Below are positions 36,116 through 43,137 of a stretch of 64,000 bases of DNA, piece by piece. Below the pieces are notes generated by a model that saw only the letters and a list, made by a program, of their open reading frames with translations, was not told the DNA's origin and ran no database searches. The DNA lies in contig JAXLVK010000021.1 in assembly GCA_046329055.1 (NCBI GenBank), positions 5,508-69,507 on the forward strand. The letters are read 5' to 3'. Made by a program: the position numbers and the translations under genes. Origin of the DNA: JADKCL01 sp046329055. Lineage in GTDB: Bacteria > Bacteroidota > Bacteroidia > J057 > JADKCL01. The first letter of the stretch is position 1, and each line of letters opens with the position of its first letter.

Positions 36116-39100
36116 CTATTTCTTTAGATCATCAAGTGAAATTTTCGCGTCACGGTATTTGATGTCACCATTTCGGAATAGAGTTCCTATGATGAGGTTT
36201 TGCTTTCCTTTCATCATGTTGGTGATATCCGAAGGAGACAGCGCCTCGAAATTGGCAGAAATTTTTGCATCTGCAAGGCTGTCTTGTAGAAATGCTGCAA
36301 TTTTTGCCTTGTCGATTCTGTCGTGAAGGATCGCATGTACAGAAGTTGTAATCGCTACATTGTCGGGCAGGCGGGCGCTTCCTTGAGCTGCCAATAGATT
36401 GTAAAGGTTGTGACCACCGCCCAAATACAGCGGAACTATATGGTGGATTTCTCCATCAAATTTAACGTTGATTTCCTGGTTATGATTTTCTGCAATCTGA
36501 GAATAAAGACTCGGGCTAATGGAGTGGCTATTGACCTGAACGAGTTCTGAGGAACTCGCACCTTTCAGGTTTCGAGGAATCTCTGTAGGAGTAACCGTGA
36601 AAAGGGGACGTTTTGCGGTGTGATTGGCAATTTTGGTAGAGATTTTCTCTATCTCCTTCTCGATTTTCGGGTCCTTTGAAATCGCAGTACCACCTGCTGG
36701 GTCACGCTCGATCGTTGTTTTGATCGCTTCGATGACCATTAGGAAAATTTGATCCTTCGGAATGATGTCTGAAAACTTTGCGACTCGATCCCCATCTCGG
36801 GTCTCAATCTTCAGAGATCGCCCGAGGGCTGGAAATACCGCAACCCATTGTGTTGATGCATTCTTGTTGGCATTGAGGGTGGTGACAGTACTCGATACCT
36901 CTGCCTGAATCTTCTTCTTGCCGTCCTCGGTGATCTTCTTTTCCTTGAATACTTGGTCTGCAGACTTTGCGCCTGATCCCTTTGATCCGAGATAAGTCTT
37001 TAGCCGTTGTAGTACCAGTGCCTCCTTCGTCTTATCCCAAATCATTTCCTTTGCGGCAGTAAATGGGCGGCTCCCTTTTTCACTTGCAAGATCACCCATT
37101 GCTTCTTTTACAGCGTTGGAATCAAAATTATCTTCCTGAACCTCCTTACCGGCATCCTCTACCAATTTGGCGAGATATGTTTCCAACGGCTTTCCATTCT
37201 TGAAGGGGTTGTCAAACAACAATTGTGCTTCCGGAGTTTCTGCGACCTTTTTCTGAAGTCCAGAGTACGAATTGAATTCTGCTAATCCTTTCTTATCCAG
37301 AGTGTTTTTCGCAGTTATTTTGTCAACAGTTTCAATGATTGTAGCCTTGGCTTCTGGATGAACCGATTGCAACTCTTCAACAAATACCACCTTAAAGTCG
37401 ATTGATTCACCTTCTCCGAATTCTTGGAAAAGCTGCTTCAAGATGTCAGCCAGACTTTTCTGTTCGACTTCAATATCCTTGTCGATCTTGGCATAAAGTG
37501 TGGCATCCGCTGCCTTGACCGATTCACGGGCTGCGTTGTCGATTTTGGTCAATTCGGCCTTGGCGCGGTTGATCAATACGGCAATGCGCGTCTTCTTTTC
37601 CTTTTTACGGCCATCATTCCACTTGGGTAACTTTAGGTCAGCTTCCCATAGCTTGAGTTTGGCATCAACAGTCTGAGGATCACTTGCTACCCAAAGTTTT
37701 CCTCCGTCGGGTCCTGGCTTGATCCAAAGTTTGTGTTTGTCTCCTTTGGCCTCAAATTCTTGGGTCTTCCCAAGTTCACCATCACCCGGTTTGCCATTGG
37801 CGGCCTTCTCCTTCTCCACCCCACTCCCCGGCACCGCCATCGTCTTCCCAGCCAGATTCAGCACATACTCCCAACGATCACCCTTCTGCGCCACCGTCAC
37901 ATCCTCAAACACATAATGCGCAGCCTTCACCTCCTCGGCGATCGCCTTGGCGTCGGCCTCCTTCATGGTATGCGCCTTGGGGTCCTCCTTGGCCTTCACC
38001 TTGCCCTCCAGGTCCTTCTTCCCTGCCTCGGCGAGTTTCATCATCTCGGCGACCGTCATCAACTTGACCTTGATCGGCTCCTTCTCGTTCGTGTTTTGCT
38101 TGTCCTTGCCGGGGTGCTTGACGGTCACCTTGGCCTCGCCATCCTTGTCGGCGATCTTGATGCTCTGTATGCCGTAGGTGCTCTGGATCTTCTTGACCTT
38201 CTCCTGCAACTGCATCAATGCCAACGGCTTGCTCTTCGCATCGTCGCCGATCTTGCCGATCTTCTCGCAGGCGCGGATGAACTTCTGGTCGTTGGTCATT
38301 TTCGACACGTCCTCGGCGGGCTCCTTCTTGCCCTTCAAGCCAGGTCCATCCTTCGTCTCGGGCTTCTCGTCCTTCTTGTCGCCACCCGCCATGTCAAATT
38401 TGCCTTGGGGGTTCTGCTCGCCACCCTTGCCGCCGCCTGCCTTGGGCGGTGGGTCGGCCATGATGTCGCTCGTGAACTTGTCGGGGTCGAACTCCACGGG
38501 GCTGAACTTGAGCTCCGGCAACTCGGGGCTGCCCACGAGCCAATCCACGTCCCCGCCGATGCCCATGCTCTTGCCCAGCGGGTACTCCACGTCGAACAGC
38601 GGGTAGGGCCAACGCTTGTCCGGCGCGGGGCTCCACCACGGGCTGTCCAACTCCACGAAAAACTCCCCGCTGAGCTTGAGGAAGAGCTGCGCAGCGGCCT
38701 CGAAATGCCCCCGCAGCCAAGCCTCGCCCACCTTGCCGCCGGGCCCTGCCTTTTCCTGATATTCAAATGTCGGCTGCACCTCGGCGTAGGCCTTGATGCC
38801 CGCGCCTGCCGTGAGGTTGATCCCCGCCTTGATGTCGTGGCCGAGGATCGTCAGGAACAAACCCGCCTCGACCTCCAGTGCGATCATGGCAAACGCCGAG
38901 ATGTTGAGCGCCCCCGTGATCTTGAAGTTCTGCATCACGGAGGGGTCGGTGCTGTACGTCCCCTCGAAGGCGATGTTCCTGAGCGTCAATGGCCCGAAGC
39001 CCGCCTTGATGAACATGCCCAGGCTCACGAAGAAGCCCACCTGACCGATGAACGGGATGCCGTAGCCGCCCTTGGCTTCCACCTTGAAGAGGTCGATCTT

Positions 39101-41344
39101 CTTGGTGTTCTGCTCCATGAGCACCACGTCGCTGGGCGGCGCGATCTTGCCGATGACCGTGACATGCCCCTCGCTGCTGATGCCGACCTTGGCCCGGCCC
39201 GTGAGCCAGGGCGTGATCTTGGCCTCGACCTCGCCCCAGATGGCGACGGCCTGGTTCGCCTTGGTCTTGGTCTCAGGCGCCTTCGCGTCGGGCTTTTTCT
39301 TCCCTTGTTCCTCGACCTCTGGAAGGCCTAGCTCGGCCTTCATCATCTTGTCGGCGGTGACCTTGTCGGCGACCATCAGGCTGACCGACCCGCTGAATTT
39401 CTCACTTTGGATGCCGACCGAGCCCTTGACCTGGATATCGCCCGTGCCGAGGTACTTGACCCCGACCTTGCCGCTGAGGTTGGCGATCTGCGTCTCGATC
39501 TCTCCCTCCCCGGCCAACTTGCCCTCCTTGTCCCGCTCGATGCTGAACCTTCCCTGGGCCAGACCCTTCACGTCCACCGTCATGCCCGCCTTGAACGTGA
39601 AGTTCTCACCCTGCTGCCCGAACTCCGCCTCGCCATCGACATAGCCCGCGACATTGACCTTGAGGCCCGTCACGCTGAAATTGAGGGTGTCGCCCTCGAC
39701 GGCGTTGGTGATGCTGGCGTTGGTGGTGGGGAGCTTGAAGCCGACCATGCCCAATGCCTCGGTCGCCTTCTTCATCTGCTCCATGAAGGCCTTGGGGTTG
39801 CCCGAGACGGTCTTGCCGACCTGGAAGCCGTAGTACATCCCGATGGGCTGCCCCGGCGCGACGGGTCCCTTGGCGACCGCGATCACAGGCGTGATGCCCA
39901 TGGACTTGATGCCGTTGAAAAAGCCGAGGCCGTCGTAGGCGATGCCCTGGTTGGCCTCGATGCTGTACTTGCCCTTCACCGTGCCCTTCGGGCGGCTCGT
40001 CTGCCGCACCTTGATGGTGCCCGCGACGAGCTTTCCAATCCGGACAGGCACGTCGATGGGCTTGTTCAGGTTGGCGTCCGCGAACAATGCCTCGATCTCC
40101 GGCGTCGGGTCGAAGCCCTTGCTGATGTCCAGCGGCTGGACGGGCGCTGCCGTCGGCGCGCCGCCTGCGGGTGCCGCTGGCGTCTTCGGTTTCTCGACGA
40201 TCCGCTGGATCTTGCCGGACTCGGCGTTCTCCTTGGGCTTGCGCTGGGCTTTGCCCGCTGGCGCGGCGCCTTGTTGCACGGTATGCGTCAGCTCGTGCGC
40301 GAGCAGACGGTCGCCTTCCGTGGTGCCGGGGTTGTATTTTCCTTCATTGAAATAGATGTCATTGCCGTGGGTGAAGGCTTGCGCGTTCAGGTCCTGGCTC
40401 ATGCCCTTGGCTTCGTCGCCTTTGTGGACGCGGACGCCGCTGAAGTCGGCCCCGATCGCGCCTTCCATGTGCTCCTTGGTGTCAGGTGCCAATGGCTCGC
40501 CGCCGCCCTTGCTGGACGCGAGGCGCTCGCCCAGGCCGTCGGGGGCCTCAGCAGGGCCATTCTCTTTCTTCTGGACCTCCTCGCCCTCGGCTTTCTGCTG
40601 AATGCCAGGAATCTCCATTTTCTGGACTTCCTCGCCTTCGGCTTTCTGCTGGATTCCGGGGATCTCCATCTTCTGGACTTCCTCGCCCTCGGACTTCTGC
40701 TGAATGCCGGGAATCTCCATCTTCTGGACTTCCTCGCCCTCGGACTTCTGCTGAATGCCGGGGATCTCCATTTTCTGGACTTCCTCGCCTTCGGACTTCT
40801 GCTGAATGCCGGGAATCTCCATCTTCTGGACTTCCTCGCCCTCGGCTTTCTGCTGAATGCCTGAAAACTCCTGATTCTGAACGGGCGGCGTTCCCGGTCC
40901 GCCGTCCGATGGCGGCGCTGCGGGCGGAGCGGGGGACATTTGTTTGCCCTTGTTGCTCACCACTGCCTCTGCGACTTGGTCGGCCTCTTGCTCGAATTTG
41001 TCACCCGGCTGCCCGATCTTGGGCTTGGCCTGTGTCATCCAATTGGGACGGGAAACGGTTTTGGGGAAGCCTTCCTTGCGGGGCAACGTAATCGGCTTGT
41101 CGCCGTGCATCTGCACCATGAACGGGTTCCGGTATGCCGGGGCCTCGCCATCGCGTTTGAGCCAGAGCCCTTTCCCGTCCGCCTTTGCCTCCTCCGCCGA
41201 CATCGCCCCATGCCCGATCAATGGATTGTCCACCACTTGGTAGCTTCCATCCTCACGCCCAGGGCCAGGCGCATGCTTCTGTTCACGCTGCGGCGGCTGT
41301 CGCTGCGGGCCTTTTTGGGGATTGACCTTCTCCGGTGCGGACAT
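36116..41344 (-). CDS. DUF4157 polymorphic toxin with C-terminal HNH-like nuclease tail
   Basis: 1742 residues from the ATG at 41344; no Sec signal. Order of parts: Pro/Gln-rich N-terminus; PGDKFEQEADQVAEAVVS (about 113-130), a motif that accompanies DUF4157; seven 17-residue repeats of MEIPGIQQKSEGEEVQK (158-276); the DUF4157 domain (about 305-376) with GADFSGVRVHKGDEA and the metalloprotease-like HELTHTVQQ; a long beta-rich middle including DVEYPLGKSMGIGGDVDW; a Lys/Glu-rich linker; and a C-terminal tip with GEIHHIVPLYLGGGHNLYNL near 1635, an HNH/AHH-type nuclease signature. DUF4157 proteins are linked to extracellular contractile injection systems and similar toxin delivery. GC falls sharply for residues after about 1185. 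Three propeller genes and two tail fossils lie downstream. Toxin activity is inferred. Confidence 0.75.
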   Translation of the reverse strand: MSAPEKVNPQKGPQRQPPQREQKHAPGPGREDGSYQVVDNPLIGHGAMSAEEAKADGKGLWLKRDGEAPAYRNPFMVQMHGDKPITLPRKEGFPKTVSRPNWMTQAKPKIGQPGDKFEQEADQVAEAVVSNKGKQMSPAPPAAPPSDGGPGTPPVQNQEFSGIQQKAEGEEVQKMEIPGIQQKSEGEEVQKMEIPGIQQKSEGEEVQKMEIPGIQQKSEGEEVQKMEIPGIQQKAEGEEVQKMEIPGIQQKAEGEEVQKKENGPAEAPDGLGERLASSKGGGEPLAPDTKEHMEGAIGADFSGVRVHKGDEAKGMSQDLNAQAFTHGNDIYFNEGKYNPGTTEGDRLLAHELTHTVQQGAAPAGKAQRKPKENAESGKIQRIVEKPKTPAAPAGGAPTAAPVQPLDISKGFDPTPEIEALFADANLNKPIDVPVRIGKLVAGTIKVRQTSRPKGTVKGKYSIEANQGIAYDGLGFFNGIKSMGITPVIAVAKGPVAPGQPIGMYYGFQVGKTVSGNPKAFMEQMKKATEALGMVGFKLPTTNASITNAVEGDTLNFSVTGLKVNVAGYVDGEAEFGQQGENFTFKAGMTVDVKGLAQGRFSIERDKEGKLAGEGEIETQIANLSGKVGVKYLGTGDIQVKGSVGIQSEKFSGSVSLMVADKVTADKMMKAELGLPEVEEQGKKKPDAKAPETKTKANQAVAIWGEVEAKITPWLTGRAKVGISSEGHVTVIGKIAPPSDVVLMEQNTKKIDLFKVEAKGGYGIPFIGQVGFFVSLGMFIKAGFGPLTLRNIAFEGTYSTDPSVMQNFKITGALNISAFAMIALEVEAGLFLTILGHDIKAGINLTAGAGIKAYAEVQPTFEYQEKAGPGGKVGEAWLRGHFEAAAQLFLKLSGEFFVELDSPWWSPAPDKRWPYPLFDVEYPLGKSMGIGGDVDWLVGSPELPELKFSPVEFDPDKFTSDIMADPPPKAGGGKGGEQNPQGKFDMAGGDKKDEKPETKDGPGLKGKKEPAEDVSKMTNDQKFIRACEKIGKIGDDAKSKPLALMQLQEKVKKIQSTYGIQSIKIADKDGEAKVTVKHPGKDKQNTNEKEPIKVKLMTVAEMMKLAEAGKKDLEGKVKAKEDPKAHTMKEADAKAIAEEVKAAHYVFEDVTVAQKGDRWEYVLNLAGKTMAVPGSGVEKEKAANGKPGDGELGKTQEFEAKGDKHKLWIKPGPDGGKLWVASDPQTVDAKLKLWEADLKLPKWNDGRKKEKKTRIAVLINRAKAELTKIDNAARESVKAADATLYAKIDKDIEVEQKSLADILKQLFQEFGEGESIDFKVVFVEELQSVHPEAKATIIETVDKITAKNTLDKKGLAEFNSYSGLQKKVAETPEAQLLFDNPFKNGKPLETYLAKLVEDAGKEVQEDNFDSNAVKEAMGDLASEKGSRPFTAAKEMIWDKTKEALVLQRLKTYLGSKGSGAKSADQVFKEKKITEDGKKKIQAEVSSTVTTLNANKNASTQWVAVFPALGRSLKIETRDGDRVAKFSDIIPKDQIFLMVIEAIKTTIERDPAGGTAISKDPKIEKEIEKISTKIANHTAKRPLFTVTPTEIPRNLKGASSSELVQVNSHSISPSLYSQIAENHNQEINVKFDGEIHHIVPLYLGGGHNLYNLLAAQGSARLPDNVAITTSVHAILHDRIDKAKIAAFLQDSLADAKISANFEALSPSDITNMMKGKQNLIIGTLFRNGDIKYRDAKISLDDLKK
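40517..40873 (-). repeat. Seven 51-bp tandem repeats inside the toxin gene
   Basis: They encode seven 17-residue units, GIQQK(S/A)EGEEVQKMEIP, with only Ser/Ala variation after a slightly different first unit. The near-identical DNA implies recent expansion and makes copy number likely to vary. Similar IQxK..EEE.VQ repeats occur in other DUF4157 proteins, where they precede the metalloprotease-like domain. Confidence 0.9.
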
Positions 41345-41441
41345 TCGGGGTGATGATTCTCTCTGAGTTGGAAAAGTTGCGACAAATCCCGTGGATTGGC
41401 AAGAGGTGTGGAAAAGAGGTTTTTTCCCGTTATTTGGACAC

Positions 41442-43112
41442 ATGCGTTGGATGCGAGTTTTGATGCTTTTGCTTCTCTGCCTTGGCGGGTCCCTTGTTGC
41501 CCAGGTTCGTACTGTTGGGCGGATCAATTACAATGATTCGTTGGCCTTCTTGGGATATACCTTGTTTTCGCCGAATCAGGATTACAAGACCTACCTCATC
41601 GAGAACTGCGGCCTCAAGGTGCATGAATGGGAAAGTTCCTATCAGCCGGGAATGATGTCCTATTTGCGCGAGGATGGCCTCCTGTTGCGTGCAGGGCGCG
41701 ATTTTGCCAATCATAACTTTGCCTCTACGGGAGGAAATGGTGGGGTGCTGGAACTGATCGATTGGTGGAGCGTCCGGCAATGGGGCTACAAGGTCAGCAA
41801 CGACTCGATCCTCGCGCACCATGAGATTTTCCCGATGCCCAATGGCAATGTCTTGGTCATCGTTTGGGACAAGCACGATCAGGCGGACGCGGTGCAGAAT
41901 GGCCGGAATCCCCTGCAAATCCCGGATGGCGAGATCTACAGCGAATCCATCTATGAGTTGAGGCCGAGAGTCCCGGACTCTGCAGAGCTGGTCTGGGAAT
42001 GGCGGCTTTGGGACCATTTGATCCAAGATTATGACCTGAACAAATCCAATTACGGCGTAGTCTCCGACCATCCTGAGCTGATGGACATCAATTATCTGGG
42101 CATTTCGCAAGGCGACGCGGATTGGTTGCATGCCAACTCCATCGCTTACAATGCCGACCGGAATGAGGTGATCTTGGGATTCCGGGAAACGAGTGAGGTG
42201 ATCGTGATCGACCACAGCACGACCACGGCAGAGGCAGCAGGTCACACGGGCGGTACGAGGGGCAAGGGGGGCGACATCCTGTGGCGATGGGGAAATCCGG
42301 AGGCTTATGGCCAAGGCAGCCCGCTCGATCAGCGACTTTTTGAGCAACACGATGCGCATTGGGTGGAAAATGGGCTGGCTCATGCTGGGGAGGTCATCAT
42401 CTTCAACAATGGCCTCACCCGCCCCGGCGGCAGGTCCTCGGTGGAGTTTGTGCAACCGGAGATCGATCTGTCAGGCAATTATGTACTCAATGCAGGCCGT
42501 TTCATGCCGGACAGCGCGCAGCACACCTTCTGGACGCATCCCGGCGACACCATCGACGCCACCTTGATGGGTGGAGCGCAGATACTGCCCAATGGCAACC
42601 TCTTCGTGGCACAGGCGACCCATGGGCGATTCGTGGAATTTGACTCCACAGGTCAGCTCGCATGGGAATACATTAGCCCCATTTTGCCTCTGAGCCTCGT
42701 CGTGAACCAAGGCAGTGCCGTCCCTGGCAACACGACCTCCTGGTCCAATGCCGTCTTCAAATGCAGGAAATATGCCCCGGAATATCCCGGCTTGGCTGGA
42801 TTTGCGCTGCCGCATGGCGATCCATTGGAGGGGAGCCCATATCCGGATACCACTTGTTCCACGCCCGTGGGCAGGGTTGATGCTGTCATCAACACGATGG
42901 AGGTCTATCCAAATCCGGCTTGCGATGTGGCCAATGTCCGTTTTCCATCAAGCGGTCGTCGGGATTGGGAAGTCCTTGATCTATGGGGACGTCGCTTGCG
43001 CTCAGGCACCGTTCGAGGCGCGGAATTGGAGATTTCCGTGGCGGATTTGCCGGATGGGGTTTATGTCCTGAAGGCAGGGACAGTATCCGGCCGCCTCATT
43101 GTAGGGCATTGA
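41442..43112 (+). CDS. Arylsulfotransferase (ASST) family protein with T9SS sorting domain
   Basis: 556 residues. A signal peptide follows the ATG at 41442 (MRWMRVLMLLLLCLGGSLVA). The body is the six-bladed propeller of the ASST family: YLIENCGLKVHEWESSYQPG, HHEIFPMPNGNVLVIVWDKH, DWLHANSIAYNADRNEVIL, GFRETSEVIVIDHST and QHDAHWVENG. The His residues in HHEIFP, LHANS and HDAHW are the ones conserved in this group and include the probable catalytic His. The C-terminus is a T9SS sorting domain (MEVYPNPACDVANVRF, LPDGVYVLKAG). It is predicted to be exported to the cell surface. ASST enzymes move sulfate between phenolic compounds; whether this relative is active is not known. The convergent neighbour is carB. 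Confidence 0.78.
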   Translation: MRWMRVLMLLLLCLGGSLVAQVRTVGRINYNDSLAFLGYTLFSPNQDYKTYLIENCGLKVHEWESSYQPGMMSYLREDGLLLRAGRDFANHNFASTGGNGGVLELIDWWSVRQWGYKVSNDSILAHHEIFPMPNGNVLVIVWDKHDQADAVQNGRNPLQIPDGEIYSESIYELRPRVPDSAELVWEWRLWDHLIQDYDLNKSNYGVVSDHPELMDINYLGISQGDADWLHANSIAYNADRNEVILGFRETSEVIVIDHSTTTAEAAGHTGGTRGKGGDILWRWGNPEAYGQGSPLDQRLFEQHDAHWVENGLAHAGEVIIFNNGLTRPGGRSSVEFVQPEIDLSGNYVLNAGRFMPDSAQHTFWTHPGDTIDATLMGGAQILPNGNLFVAQATHGRFVEFDSTGQLAWEYISPILPLSLVVNQGSAVPGNTTSWSNAVFKCRKYAPEYPGLAGFALPHGDPLEGSPYPDTTCSTPVGRVDAVINTMEVYPNPACDVANVRFPSSGRRDWEVLDLWGRRLRSGTVRGAELEISVADLPDGVYVLKAGTVSGRLIVGH

Positions 43113-43115
43113 GGC

Positions 43116-43133
43116 CGGTGGAGTCCTCCACCG
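43116..43133. terminator. Short hairpin between convergent genes
   Basis: CGGTGGA / TCCACCG with a four-base loop, immediately after the stop codon of the ASST-like gene and before that of carB. No T run follows, so it may act on either strand or not at all. Confidence 0.35.
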
Positions 43134-43137
43134 CGCC

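Noticed and set aside
37733..40864. Long open frames on the plus strand opposite the toxin gene (532 and 485 codons)
   Set aside because: They are antisense shadows of a high-GC coding region: repetitive Leu/Arg/His/Asp sequence, no start signals, no domain motifs, while the minus-strand frame has clear DUF4157 and HNH signatures.
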